Shown here in pieces: positions 8,251 to 17,049 of a DNA stretch of 64,000 bases. The notes beneath the pieces were generated by a model. The model saw only the letters and a list, made by a program, of their open reading frames with translations. It did not search any database and had not been told where the DNA came from. The stretch comes from DATBDN01 sp963715995 (lineage in GTDB: Bacteria > Actinomycetota > Thermoleophilia > Solirubrobacterales > Thermoleophilaceae). How positions within the stretch are numbered: the first letter of the stretch is position 1; the number at the start of each line of letters is the position of its first letter. The stretch lies in assembly GCA_963715995.1 (NCBI GenBank), contig OY970283.1, positions 930,001 through 994,000 of the forward strand. Direction: 5' to 3'. Position numbers and translations under genes: made by a program.

Positions 8251-9074
8251 GTTGTCATTCCTCCGAACTGGCCTCCGGTCACGTTCAGCACCTGGCCGTG
8301 GACGTAGTTGGCCCACGGCGAGCAGAGGAAGAACACCGGTCCTGCTGCTTCCTGCGGTGTTGCGGGACGGCCGAGCGGGATGATCATCGCCGCCATCTGA
8401 CGCATCTGCTCGGGGATGCCGAGCTTGATCTCCTGCCCGTCCTTGTTGAACGAGCCCGACTCCTCCTTCGAGGCGGTCAGGCGCGTCTCGACGAACCCGA
8501 ACGCCACCGCGTTCACGTTGATCTTGAACTGGCCCCACTCCTTCGCGAGCGTCTTCGTGAGCCCGACCACGCCCGACTTGCCGGCCGAGTAGTTCGCCTG
8601 CCCGGCGTTGCCGAAGGTGCCCGAGATCGACGACACGTTCACCACCTTGCGGAAGACCTCGTTGCCCTCCTCGCGCTCCTTCTTCGCGGGCTCGCGCAGG
8701 TGCGGCGCGGCCGCGCGCAGCACGCGGAACGGAACGACGGTGTGGATGTCGATCATCGCCTGGAACTGCTCGTCGCTCATCTTGTGGATCGGGCCGTCCC
8801 AGGTGTAGCCCGCGTTGTTGACGATGATGTCGATCTTCCCGAACTCGTCGATCGCCGTCTGCACGAGCTTGTCGGGCACGCTCTCCTTGGTCAGGTCGCC
8901 GGCGAAGACGGCCGTCTCGCCCTTGATCTCGGAGGCGGCCTCCTCGGCGACGTCGCCGTCGAGATCGTTGATCAGGACCTGTGCGCCCTGCTCCGAAAGC
9001 AGCTCGGCCACCGCGCGCCCGATCCCGCGCGCCGAGCCGGTGACGATCGCGGACTTGCCGTCCAGTACTCCCAC
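8247..9074 (-). CDS. SDR oxidoreductase, FabG-like
   Basis: 275-residue classical short-chain dehydrogenase from GTG 9074. Cofactor motif VTGSARGIGRA near residue 12, acidic residue in INDLDGD, NNAGYTW, catalytic Ser in VNVSSISG and YxxxK in NYSAGKSG. An insertion of ~15 residues (EPAKKEREEGNEVFRK) before the catalytic serine is typical of a subset that resembles 3-oxoacyl-ACP reductase and hydroxyacyl-CoA dehydrogenase. NAD is more likely than NADP given the Asp after beta-2. The surroundings of beta-oxidation genes suggest 3-hydroxyacyl-CoA oxidation; that is inference. Confidence 0.92.
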   Translation of the reverse strand: MGVLDGKSAIVTGSARGIGRAVAELLSEQGAQVLINDLDGDVAEEAASEIKGETAVFAGDLTKESVPDKLVQTAIDEFGKIDIIVNNAGYTWDGPIHKMSDEQFQAMIDIHTVVPFRVLRAAAPHLREPAKKEREEGNEVFRKVVNVSSISGTFGNAGQANYSAGKSGVVGLTKTLAKEWGQFKINVNAVAFGFVETRLTASKEESGSFNKDGQEIKLGIPEQMRQMAAMIIPLGRPATPQEAAGPVFFLCSPWANYVHGQVLNVTGGQFGGMTT

Positions 9075-9110
9075 TTGCGTCTCCTTGGTCTTGGTTGGCG
9101 CGGGAGTCTG

Positions 9111-11882
9111 TCAGCCGTCGTCATCGCCCGCGTCTACGCCACGTGCTGCATTCGGGCCAGGCGGGGGAGGGACGGACGCGGCGCCGTGGACCGACTTCCA
9201 CAGGACTGCGTCGAGGTCGGCCTGCGGCATCGAGTCGATCGCGCGGAAGTTCATGCGCTTCGAGGCCGCCGCGCCCGGCGCGTTCGCGCCGTTGCGCTCG
9301 TCGAGCGGGATGTTCGGCGCGATCGCCGTGTATGGATCGCTGTTGTCGGGTGTCGGCCCGAAAGCATCGAACAGTGGGACGGCCAGCGAGTCGCCGAGCC
9401 CGAGCGGCTTCATCCCGATCGGGATCTCGAGCGTGCGGATGAACGAGAGCATGTCGTAGCGCGTGTGCACGACCGCGCCCTTCTTCGTGTACGGGCTGAT
9501 GACGAGTGCCGGCATCCGGTGGGCGTCCACGTGGTCGGCGCCGTCCTGCGTGTCGTCCTCGAGCACCTCGATCATCGAGCTGTCCCAGATCGACGAGTGC
9601 GAGATCAGGTCGACGACCTGCCCGAGCCCGTAGTCGTTCTCGGCGATCATCGCGCGCGGCGTGCGCCGCCCCGGCGTCGTGCCCTCGGTGTGGTCGTCGG
9701 AGAGCACCATGTAGTTGAACGCCGGCACCGAGTTCGATGCGATCTGCGACTGGAGGCGCGCCTGGAAGCAGAGGAAGCGCGACGACCCGGGCGAGCCTGC
9801 CGGCGGGGTCGAGTCCCACACCTCGCTGCCGGTCGAGCCGATGCTCGGCGCGCCCGCGCTCGCGGGGCTCAGCACCTCCGTGCCGACCGACGCGTCGTTG
9901 GGATAGCACCCCTGCGGGCGCCCAACGTCGGAGTTCGCCAGCTTGTCGGTGACGAGCTGGGTCTCCTCCGCGTTGCGGTCCTTGTCGTTCAACGGGAGCA
10001 CACCGGCGACTGCCTCGCCGTAGTTGAAGTACGAAATCCCCTGCTTCTGCGCCTGGTCGAACAGGAAGCCCTGCCCCGGCCAGGTCACCGCATAGACGCC
10101 GAAGTCGTACGGCCGCCCGCGGTTGCCGTAGTTCTGATGCCAGTTCTTGACGACGTAGTCCGACACGCCCGCAGCGGCCGTCCAGAAGTGACCGTCGATC
10201 GACGCCTCGGAGTTGGCATACACGTGGTCGAGCAGCGGGAAGCGCTTGACCAGCGCATGGAGGTTGGGCGTCACCTTCTCGCCGAACAGGGTCAGCGCCG
10301 GATCGCCGTCGCCGCGCGAGTCGTCGCCCAGCAGCTGGTCGTAGGAGCGGTTCTCCTTGACGATGTAGAAGACGTGCTTGATCGGCCCGTTCGCCCTGAT
10401 CGGGGTGCCGGCCGGCGGCGACTCGGCGTTGGACGGGATGATCTGCTGCGACGCCCGGGGCGTGAGCTTGCGGATCTGCTTGTCGGTCGGGAACTTCGCG
10501 ATGCCCGACACGCCGAGCGTCCACGACGGCAGGTAGTGGAACTGCCCGCCCGCCGCCGAGCCGCCGTCGAACGGTGGCGGCGGCTCGCCGGGGTCGATCG
10601 TGTTCGGCCCGACGCCCAGGCCCTTGGCGGAGATCCATGCGATGCGCTTGTACTTGCGCGACTGGAACGCCGCGACCGGATAGGACGCCACCGGTATGCG
10701 CCCGATCATCGAGAAGTCGTGCAGGTTGAACACCGCGATCGCATCCTCGCCCGCGTCGGCCACGAGCAGCCGCTTGCCGTCGGGCGTGACCGATTCGGAG
10801 ACGGGCCATGTGCCGAGCCCCTGCGGCCGGCCCACCGACAGCTTGCGCTCAACCTCCAGCTTGTTCAGGTCGATCACCGTCACCGTGTCCTCGTTCGCGA
10901 GGGCCACGTACGCGCGCTTGCCGGCCGGGTCGATCGCGATCCCCTCCGGGTGCGAGAGGTGCGGCCCGACCGTGATGTCCTTCACCTTCTTGGCGCTTGC
11001 CAGGTCGATCACCGAGACGGTGCCCGGCGTTTCGTTCGAGATCAGGCCGGTCTTGCCGTCGGGCGTGATCGCGGCGCCGTAGGGGTAATTGCCCGTGCTC
11101 ACGTAGCGGATCGCCTTCGTCTTGAGGTCGACGATCGCGGCATCGTCCGAGAGGTTCAGCGCGGCCAGCATCGTCTTCCCATCCTTCGTCACAGCCAGGT
11201 CGCGCGGCCAGGCGAGCGGCTTGGTGGTGGTGGGAGGGAAGCTCTGCGGGGGCGTGGGGCCGGGTGCGGGCAGGCCAGTGGGAACCACCTGCGGCGTCGG
11301 TGCGCCCGGGGGCGGCGGTACGGGGATGACGCCTGTGCGGCGCGCCTTGCCGGTCTTGCGGTTGAGGCTGAAGACGTGAATCACGTCTCCCTCCATGCCG
11401 GGGGTGCCCTTCGGCGCTCCCTCGTAGAGGTGGGTGCCGCCGCTGCAGCCGTCACACGGGTCCTTGGTGCCGGACACGTACGCGGTCAAGCCATCGGCCG
11501 CCATCGTCATGCCGCCGTTGGCACCGGGCATCGGGATTACCTGTGTCAGCCGGCCGACCTGGCGCGCGCGCTTCACGCGGCACCGGTGCCCGCGCCCGCC
11601 CCGGCGGCAGCGGCCGTCCTGGGCGACCTTGACGATGCGGATGTCGTTGTTGCCGCGCCCGGCGGACACGGTCCACAGGAAGCGCCCGTCGGGTGTCAGG
11701 GCGCCGCCGGCCGGCAGATTCCCAAGTCCCGTCAGCTTTCCGTACGGCTTCAGCAGCCGGCCGCTCGGCTGGATGTGGCTCTGGGGGCCGATCCGGCCGT
11801 CCCCCGGACCAGTTGCCGCGATGGCAACCCCCGCAGCCAAAGCCACGATCCCCGCGCCCCCGAACGCAAGACGACTTCGCAC
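9111..11882 (-). CDS. secreted beta-propeller plus phosphoesterase (alkaline phosphatase superfamily) protein
   Basis: 923 residues from GTG 11882. The N-terminus is a secretion signal (LAFGGAGIVALAAGVAIAATG). Residues ~35-480 form YVTN-type beta-propeller repeats: recurring ITPDGKTGLISN, IDPAGKRAYVALAN and VTPDGKRLLVADAG. Residues ~500-860 form a phosphoesterase domain with the family signature IVKENRSYDQLLGD, then ASIDGHFWT, MVLSDDHTEGT, DDTQDGADHVDAHRMP and VISPYTKKG. The two-domain layout is known in actinobacterial and acidobacterial proteins but the substrate is not established. Pro/Gly-rich linkers lie at ~185-215. It is extracellular, probably acting on phosphoesters or phospholipids. 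Confidence 0.9.
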   Translation of the reverse strand: MRSRLAFGGAGIVALAAGVAIAATGPGDGRIGPQSHIQPSGRLLKPYGKLTGLGNLPAGGALTPDGRFLWTVSAGRGNNDIRIVKVAQDGRCRRGGRGHRCRVKRARQVGRLTQVIPMPGANGGMTMAADGLTAYVSGTKDPCDGCSGGTHLYEGAPKGTPGMEGDVIHVFSLNRKTGKARRTGVIPVPPPPGAPTPQVVPTGLPAPGPTPPQSFPPTTTKPLAWPRDLAVTKDGKTMLAALNLSDDAAIVDLKTKAIRYVSTGNYPYGAAITPDGKTGLISNETPGTVSVIDLASAKKVKDITVGPHLSHPEGIAIDPAGKRAYVALANEDTVTVIDLNKLEVERKLSVGRPQGLGTWPVSESVTPDGKRLLVADAGEDAIAVFNLHDFSMIGRIPVASYPVAAFQSRKYKRIAWISAKGLGVGPNTIDPGEPPPPFDGGSAAGGQFHYLPSWTLGVSGIAKFPTDKQIRKLTPRASQQIIPSNAESPPAGTPIRANGPIKHVFYIVKENRSYDQLLGDDSRGDGDPALTLFGEKVTPNLHALVKRFPLLDHVYANSEASIDGHFWTAAAGVSDYVVKNWHQNYGNRGRPYDFGVYAVTWPGQGFLFDQAQKQGISYFNYGEAVAGVLPLNDKDRNAEETQLVTDKLANSDVGRPQGCYPNDASVGTEVLSPASAGAPSIGSTGSEVWDSTPPAGSPGSSRFLCFQARLQSQIASNSVPAFNYMVLSDDHTEGTTPGRRTPRAMIAENDYGLGQVVDLISHSSIWDSSMIEVLEDDTQDGADHVDAHRMPALVISPYTKKGAVVHTRYDMLSFIRTLEIPIGMKPLGLGDSLAVPLFDAFGPTPDNSDPYTAIAPNIPLDERNGANAPGAAASKRMNFRAIDSMPQADLDAVLWKSVHGAASVPPPPGPNAARGVDAGDDDG

Positions 11883-11929
11883 GACCGCGCATTCAAGCCC
11901 AAGCGCGGGGCGGAGGTATCACCGTGGTG

Positions 11930-12154
11930 TTACCGGGCGCCGCGGCTCCAGTCGCGCATGGTCACGCGCTCGTCGTGGCCGGTCACGCTGCCCGCGCCGG
12001 TCGCGCCCGGTGCGCCGCCGTACTGGTTGAAGTAGGGACGCTCGCTGATGCCACTGCCGCCGCGCGTGGCGAGTGTCCACGCGAGGCCGAAGAACATCAC
12101 GACGAGGAAGGCCAGCAGCACGCCGTTTCCACCTGCCAGTGCAAGAACGCTCAT
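11930..12154 (-). CDS. small single-pass membrane protein
   Basis: 74 residues from ATG 12154. One transmembrane helix (GVLLAFLVVMFFGLAWTLA, residues 11-29) is followed by a polar Gly-rich tail with an Asn-Gln-Tyr and Arg-rich end. No family recognised. It is retained because the helix and tail form a coherent small protein in a gap otherwise lacking genes, and because the same strand is used by both neighbours (48 bases before the phosphoesterase gene). A function in the envelope is the most that can be said. Confidence 0.55.
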   Translation of the reverse strand: MSVLALAGGNGVLLAFLVVMFFGLAWTLATRGGSGISERPYFNQYGGAPGATGAGSVTGHDERVTMRDWSRGAR

Positions 12155-12199
12155 GCACCGGAAGCTAGGACGATCGGGCGCCGTCCTGTGTGACGTCGA

Positions 12200-12934
12200 T
12201 TACTCCGTCCCGCGCCTGCGGCCAATGGCGATTTTCGCCCGGCCGGCCAGCCGCGACCCCGGCGCGCCCTCGTAGAGCACCAGGTGCGAGCGTCCGTGGT
12301 GGAGCCGGTAGCGGCGCAGGCGCCGCCGCGCAGCGTGGTCGAGCAGGTCGGCGATCGGCAGCTCGTGCGAGTGGACCTCGACCTCCTCCGGCAGCGGCTC
12401 GAGCAGGTTCACGACCACCAGTCGCGCCAGGCCTTCGAGCCGTTCGAGAAACGCCAGCGGCTCGTCCACGTGCTCGATCACGTCGAAGGAGTAGGCGGCG
12501 TCCCAGCCTGCCGGCGGCGGGTTGGTGTCGAGGTCGTACACAGGTGCCTCGAGGCCGCGCTTGCGCAGCCGCCAGCGCAGGTACTCGACGCTCGGGTTGG
12601 CGAAGTCGGCGAAGCCGACCTCGTAGCCGGCTTCGAGGAGGAGCAACCCGTCGCTGCCGATCCCGCAGCCGTAGTCGAGGATGCGCGCGCCCGGCGCCAC
12701 CACGTCGGTCAGGTCGGCCAGGTAGGGCTCCTTCGTCCGGCTCATCGCGAAGACGGTGAGGTTGTAGAGATACATCTGCGAGGTGCGGTAGAGCGTCTGC
12801 TCGTCGCCCACCTGCGCCAGCTCCTCGTCCACGGCCTGCTCCCAGCGCTCGATGCGCCCGCGGTCGAAGTCGTCGCCCAGGTACTCCTCGAGCTCGGCCA
12901 GCTCGCGATCCGGGTCGATGCGCGGCGCGGCCAT
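12200..12934 (-). CDS. SAM-dependent class I methyltransferase
   Basis: 244 residues from ATG 12934, whose A is shared with the TGA of the acyl-CoA dehydrogenase upstream (TGATG). The SAM motif I is ILDYGCGIGSDG near residues 85-96. Motif II acidic residue is in GFADFAN, and motif IV/post IV is AAYSFDVIEHVDEPL. About 75 N-terminal residues form an acidic helical region with YRTSQMYLYNLT. The C-terminus is rich in Arg/His. The methyl acceptor is unknown. Fusion of the frame with upstream sequence to 13972 is an artefact of the overlapping dehydrogenase. Confidence 0.88.
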   Translation of the reverse strand: MAAPRIDPDRELAELEEYLGDDFDRGRIERWEQAVDEELAQVGDEQTLYRTSQMYLYNLTVFAMSRTKEPYLADLTDVVAPGARILDYGCGIGSDGLLLLEAGYEVGFADFANPSVEYLRWRLRKRGLEAPVYDLDTNPPPAGWDAAYSFDVIEHVDEPLAFLERLEGLARLVVVNLLEPLPEEVEVHSHELPIADLLDHAARRRLRRYRLHHGRSHLVLYEGAPGSRLAGRAKIAIGRRRGTE

Positions 12935-14100
12935 CAGAGCCCGAGCTGACGCCCGAGGATCTCCTTCATGATCTCGTCCGAGCCGCCGCCGATCGGGCCG
13001 AGCCGCGCGTCGCGCAGCGCGCGCTCGACTTCGTACTCGCGCATGTAGCCGGCGCCGCCGAAGAGCTGCACCACGTCGTCGGCCGTGCGCACGCAGTCGC
13101 GCTGGGTCAGCAGCTTGGCCATCGTCGTCTCGCGCAGCGCGTCGTGGCCGTTCACGAACAGGTGCAGCGCGTGGTAGGTGAGCGCGCGTCCGGCCTCGGC
13201 GCGCACCGCGATCTCCGCGATCTTGTGACGGGTCACCTGGAACTTGCCGATCGGCTTGCCGAACGCGCTGCGCTCGTCCACGAAGGCGAGCGCGCGCTCC
13301 AGCAGGTGCTGCTGCTTGGCAACGGCGCCCAGGGCCATGCCGAGTCGCTCCCACTGGAAGTTGGCCATGATCAGGTAGAAGCCCTTGTTCTCCTCGCCGA
13401 GCAGGTTGTCGTCGGGCACGAAGACGTCCTGGAAGGCGAGCTCGGCGGTGTCCGATGCGTGCCAGCCGAGCTTCTCGAGCTTGCGCGAGACGCTGAAGCC
13501 CTCCATGCCCTTCTCGATCAGCAGGAACGAGAGGCCGTGATGCCCGCCGTCGGTTGTGGTCTTCACCGCCGTCACGACCACGTCGGCGCGCACGCCGTTG
13601 GTGATGAACGTCTTCGAGCCGTTCACGATCCAGCCGCCGTCGACGCGCTTCGCGTGCGTGCGGATGCTCGCCACGTCGGAGCCGGCCTCGGGCTCGGTGA
13701 TGCCGAGCGCCCCGATTTTCTCGCCCTTGATCCCGGGCACGAGCCAGCGCTGCTTCTGCTCCTCGGTGCCGAACTTCCAGATCGGCGTCATCGCGATGTT
13801 CACGTGGCCGCCGATCGCCGCGCCGACGCCGCCCGATCCGGTGCGCGCGAGCTCCTCGGCCCAGACGGCCTCGTGCAGGTAGCCGCCGCCCTGGCCGCCG
13901 TAGCGCTCCTCGAACTTCAGCCCGAGGAAGCCGAGCTCCCCACAGCGCAGGAAGACTTCGTTCGGCATCCACTGCGCGTCCTCCCAGTCCATGACGTTGG
14001 GACGCAGCTCGGACTCGACGAAGCGCCGCAGCGTCTGCCGCAGCTCCTCGTGCTCCTCCTCAAAGGGTGGTGTGACCGCGGGCCGCGTGGTCGAAGCCAA
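12934..14100 (-). CDS. acyl-CoA dehydrogenase
   Basis: FAD-dependent alpha,beta-dehydrogenation of an acyl-CoA; electrons pass to ETF. 388 residues from TTG 14100, overlapping the preceding gene by 41 bases. Seen: N-terminal helical domain, GITEPEAGSDVASI (flavin/substrate strand), VNGSKTFITNG, KLGWHASDTAEL, FGKPIGKFQVTRHKIAE and QLFGGAGYMREYEVERALRDARL-region motifs. A glutamate in MREYEVE sits near where medium- and short-chain enzymes carry the catalytic base. Chain-length preference cannot be fixed. It shares a transcript with the SnoaL-like gene and a second dehydrogenase. Confidence 0.94.
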   Translation of the reverse strand: MASTTRPAVTPPFEEEHEELRQTLRRFVESELRPNVMDWEDAQWMPNEVFLRCGELGFLGLKFEERYGGQGGGYLHEAVWAEELARTGSGGVGAAIGGHVNIAMTPIWKFGTEEQKQRWLVPGIKGEKIGALGITEPEAGSDVASIRTHAKRVDGGWIVNGSKTFITNGVRADVVVTAVKTTTDGGHHGLSFLLIEKGMEGFSVSRKLEKLGWHASDTAELAFQDVFVPDDNLLGEENKGFYLIMANFQWERLGMALGAVAKQQHLLERALAFVDERSAFGKPIGKFQVTRHKIAEIAVRAEAGRALTYHALHLFVNGHDALRETTMAKLLTQRDCVRTADDVVQLFGGAGYMREYEVERALRDARLGPIGGGSDEIMKEILGRQLGL

Positions 14101-14473
14101 GGAGGTCTCCGCTCCTGTTGCGCTCGTTGGAGTGGTGGTAGGCGCGCACCTCGCAGATCTTGTCGTCCTGGAAGCGGAACCACTCGGTGCCGCGATCGAG
14201 CCTGCGCTCGCCCGACTTCGGATCGGTCCAGGCCATCGACCACTCGATCACGGCCTCGTTGCCGTCCGTGATGCCGTGCTCGAAGACCCATTGCGCGTCA
14301 AGGTGCTTGACACCAAGCGCGGCATTGTCCGCGATCTCGCGCCCGCGATGAGGACCCAGGCGCGTGTAGTAGTGGACGGCGTCGTCGGTGAAGTAGGACG
14401 CCACCTCGTCGGCGTCGCCGCGGCTCAGCGCCTCGTAGTAGCCGCGGACGTGGACGAGAGGATCAAAGCCCAT
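14060..14473 (-). CDS. SnoaL-like / NTF2-fold protein
   Basis: 137 residues with the alpha+beta cone sequence pattern of the NTF2 superfamily: VRGYYEALSRGDADEVASYF, then DDAVHYYTR, WFRFQDDKICEVRAYH and a C-terminal HHSNERN. It lies between two acyl-CoA dehydrogenase genes and overlaps both (11 bases with the upstream gene, 41 with the downstream one). It is therefore part of their operon. Members act as hydratases, isomerases or ligand-binding partners; a role in processing an acyl-CoA or sterol-like intermediate is inferred only from context. Confidence 0.85.
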   Translation of the reverse strand: MGFDPLVHVRGYYEALSRGDADEVASYFTDDAVHYYTRLGPHRGREIADNAALGVKHLDAQWVFEHGITDGNEAVIEWSMAWTDPKSGERRLDRGTEWFRFQDDKICEVRAYHHSNERNRSGDLLGFDHAARGHTTL

Positions 14474-15650
14474 ACGAGCGGCCGATCACCTCGAGCATGA
14501 TCTCGTCGGTGCCGGCGCCGATGCGGTTCAGGCGGATGTCACGCCAGGCGCGCTCGATCCCGTATTCCTTCATGTAGCCCGCGCCGCCGTGGATCTGGAG
14601 GCACTCGTCGGCCACCTCGAACGCGATGCGGCTTGCGTACAGCTTGGCCATCGAGATCTCGCGCACGGGGTAGTCGCCGTTCTGCACGCGCCAGCCGGTG
14701 GCGTAGACCATCTGGCGGGCGGTCTCGATCTTCACCGCCATCTCGGCGAACTTGTGGCGGGTGACCTGGAACTTGCTGATCGGGCGGCCGAAGGCGGTGC
14801 GCTCCTGCGCGAACTGAAGCGTTTTGTCGAACAGGTGCTGGGCACCCGAGACGCAGCCGGCCGCGCCGATCAGGCGCTCGCCCTGGAGCTCCCACATGAT
14901 GTGGTAGAAGCCCTTGCCGACCTCGCCGAGCACCGCTTCGTGCGGCACGCGCACGTCGTTGAAGGCAAGCAGCGCGGTGTCGGAGGCGTGCATGCCGAGC
15001 TTCTTCAGGCGCTGCTCGCGGATCACGCCGGGCGTGTCCATGTCGACCAGGAACAGCGTGAAGCCGTCGTAGCCCGCTTCCTTGTCGGTCTTCGTGACGA
15101 GCACGATGTAGTCGGAGCGGTGGCCGTTGGTGATGTAGGTCTTCGAGCCGTTGATCACCCACTCGTCGCCGTCGCGAACCGCCGTCGTCTTGATCCCCGC
15201 GACGTCTGAGCCGGCGTCCGGCTCGGTGATCCCCAGGCAGGCGACCTTCTCGCCCTTGATCGCGGGCACGAGGTAGTTCTGCTTCTGCTCCTCGGTCCCG
15301 AACAGGTGCACCGGCGGCGTGGCCATGTCGGTCTGCACCGCCACCGCCATCGACAGGCCGCCGCAGTTGGCCTTCGGCATCTCTTCGGCCAGCACCAGGC
15401 TGGCGAAGTAGTCGCCTCCCTGGCCGCCGTACTCCTCCGGGTAGGAGAGGCCGAGGTAGCCGAGCTCGCCCATGCGCGGGAAGACCCAGTCCTCGAAGGT
15501 CTCCTCCTCCCACTTCTCCGAATGGGGGGCGAGCTCCTTGCGGGCGAACGCGGCGATCGACTCGCGAAGCTGCTCGTGCTCGTCCGTGAACGCGAAGTGG
15601 CGTCGGCTGGCGTTGAAGTCGGGCTTGAGGACGGCGTCGGCGGTGGCCAT
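14463..15650 (-). CDS. acyl-CoA dehydrogenase (second)
   Basis: 395 residues from ATG 15650 (MATADAV); the open frame continues upstream to 16487 only because it shadows the DUF4386 gene. Motifs: LGITEPDAGSDVAGI, VINGSKTYITNG, KKLGMHASDTALLAF, FGRPISKFQVTRHKFAEM, CLQIHGGAGYMKEYGIER and NRIGAGTDEIMLEV. It is ~50% like its neighbour by eye, so the pair probably arose by duplication and may handle successive substrates of one pathway. It is first in the three-gene operon 15650 to 12934, or four genes if the methyltransferase is included. Confidence 0.95.
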   Translation of the reverse strand: MATADAVLKPDFNASRRHFAFTDEHEQLRESIAAFARKELAPHSEKWEEETFEDWVFPRMGELGYLGLSYPEEYGGQGGDYFASLVLAEEMPKANCGGLSMAVAVQTDMATPPVHLFGTEEQKQNYLVPAIKGEKVACLGITEPDAGSDVAGIKTTAVRDGDEWVINGSKTYITNGHRSDYIVLVTKTDKEAGYDGFTLFLVDMDTPGVIREQRLKKLGMHASDTALLAFNDVRVPHEAVLGEVGKGFYHIMWELQGERLIGAAGCVSGAQHLFDKTLQFAQERTAFGRPISKFQVTRHKFAEMAVKIETARQMVYATGWRVQNGDYPVREISMAKLYASRIAFEVADECLQIHGGAGYMKEYGIERAWRDIRLNRIGAGTDEIMLEVIGRSYGL

Positions 15651-15718
15651 GGAGTAGACAGTAACGCTTTCTACTTCTGGCGGGAAGGCCTTTTGGTGCG
15701 CGCGGATTTGAGCGGGTG

Positions 15719-16441
15719 CTACGCCGGCTCGGCGGCCGCGTGACCTACTCGAGCTTCGGCCTGAAGAAGCGGTGACGCCGGCCTGAAGCCCTTGAAGGTG
15801 CAGTAGACGCCGAGGAAAAGCTCCCACAGGAACTCCGGGCCGGTCGCGACGCCCTGCAGCGAGTGGAGCGTGTTGCTCGGATGGTCGCCGCTCAACATCA
15901 CGGCCGTCCCGGAGATGAAGATCAGCGGCCCACCGATCAGGCCCAGCCACGCGGCCCGTCGCGGGATGAGTTCCGAGCGGTACATCAGATAGCCAAGGAT
16001 CAGCCCGTTGCCCCAACCGACGACCCAGCCCGGGCCTAGGAGGAACGTCCAGTCCTTGATCGCCGCGAGCGTGTAAGCGGTGGTCCCCTCGGCTGCTCCC
16101 GCGACCTGGTTGCGCAACGTGATGATGCCGAGCACGGCGACGATGCCGACGAGGATGAACGTACATTCGACCACCCGCGCGGCCACGTAGCCGAGCGCCA
16201 GCTCCTCGCGCTGGCGCCGGACGATCGGGTAGATCACGACCGCGGTACCGAGGTTCGCAATGATCAGCAGCAGCTCCAAGAGGGCCGCGAACAGGATCTG
16301 CTTGTCGTGCCCGGAGCCCGCGATGTAGCCGGCCGGGTTGTCGAGCACGGGCTGGTAAAGCGCCAGGGCCGGGATCGACGTGACGAACGTGATGAGGTAG
16401 AGCACGCCAAAGACACGCGCTCTCTTCTGGTCGAGAGACAT
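15719..16441 (-). CDS. DUF4386 family membrane protein
   Basis: 240 residues from ATG 16441. About six hydrophobic helices are visible: VLYLITFVTSIPALALY, ILFAALLELLLIIANLG, ARVVECTFILVGIVAVLG, DWTFLLGPGWVVGWGNGLILGY (two), AAWLGLIGGPLIFISG and FLWELFLGVYCTFKGF. The sequence opens KRARVFGVLYLITF and has the LLGPGWVVG core typical of DUF4386. Function of the family is unknown. A perfect 8-bp inverted repeat lies 16-42 bases upstream of its start and may control it. Confidence 0.88.
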   Translation of the reverse strand: MSLDQKRARVFGVLYLITFVTSIPALALYQPVLDNPAGYIAGSGHDKQILFAALLELLLIIANLGTAVVIYPIVRRQREELALGYVAARVVECTFILVGIVAVLGIITLRNQVAGAAEGTTAYTLAAIKDWTFLLGPGWVVGWGNGLILGYLMYRSELIPRRAAWLGLIGGPLIFISGTAVMLSGDHPSNTLHSLQGVATGPEFLWELFLGVYCTFKGFRPASPLLQAEARVGHAAAEPA

Positions 16442-16456
16442 GGCCAGTCCTTTCCC

Positions 16457-16483
16457 CGAGGGTCTCAGCCTGGCCGACCCTCG
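16457..16483. promoter_or_regulatory. inverted repeat upstream of the DUF4386 gene
   Basis: Perfect arms CGAGGGTC (16457-16464) and GACCCTCG (16476-16483) with an 11-base spacer, lying just upstream of the reverse-strand start at 16441. Position and spacing suit an operator or a leader hairpin. No regulator gene is adjacent. Confidence 0.4.
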
Positions 16484-16572
16484 CCACCTACACCAGCTTG
16501 GAACGCGAACTCACGCGATGAGGGTGGAACCTATCCGGAAGGCATAGTCACAAGCAACCGTTTGGGGTCGCC

Positions 16573-17008
16573 TCAGCGCGCCAGCCGTACGACCCAGATC
16601 GTGCCGCGCACGCCGTTCAACCAACCCACAGCCCGGCCCGCGCCGCCGCGGTGGAAAGTGCCCGAGAGCATCAGCCCTCGGTGCGTACTCGACGCTAGCC
16701 ACTCGGCGACCGTGCTCGGCACCGCGGCGGCTGCGCCCGAGTGCCACTCGAGCATCTCGCCCTCGCCGCGCCGGAGCGCGCCGGCGCTGTGGGCCAGGAC
16801 GCCTCGCTGCATCAACGTGCGCGCCCACGCGGTGGCTCCGCGCGACAGGCGGCCGGAGAACGCCAGCGGCGGCTCACCGCTGAGGCTGCGGGCCGAGTTG
16901 ATGGAGTCGATCATGTGCCGGCGGTTGCCCGGCTTGTGCTGGAAGCGCGAGGGCGCAGGCGAGCAGAGTCGCAAGCGCCGCCGCCAGAAGCGAGCGAGTG
17001 CGAGACAT
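16573..17008 (-). pseudogene. CAP-domain secreted protein, split by a frameshift
   Basis: From ATG 17008 one frame gives a clear signal peptide (MSRTRSLLAAALATLLACAL, then ALPAQA as cleavage site). The CAP/SCP-PR1 domain lies in the next frame: INSARSLSGEPPLAF, TAWARTLMQRGVLAHS, VAEWLASSTHRGLMLSG and GTIWVVRLAR at the end, stop 16573. The span is 436 bases, one more than a multiple of three, so removing one base between about 16915 and 16945 would join signal and domain into a 144-residue secreted protein. A TTG at 16974 would give a domain-only product without a signal. Either a sequencing insertion or a recent pseudogene; see the pattern in four other genes. Confidence 0.75.
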
Positions 17009-17049
17009 AGGCGGCGACCACGGTAGCGATGGATCCGGAGCGACGTTAG

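Noticed and set aside
8298..12035. 1245-codon open frame on the forward strand
   Set aside because: It is the antisense shadow of the FabG-like and phosphoesterase genes. It has no domain pattern and is rich in Arg/His as expected for a high-GC shadow frame.
15651..16487. Long N-terminal extension of the second acyl-CoA dehydrogenase
   Set aside because: The frame only mirrors the DUF4386 gene. The ATG at 15650 with normal N-terminal dehydrogenase sequence is the start.
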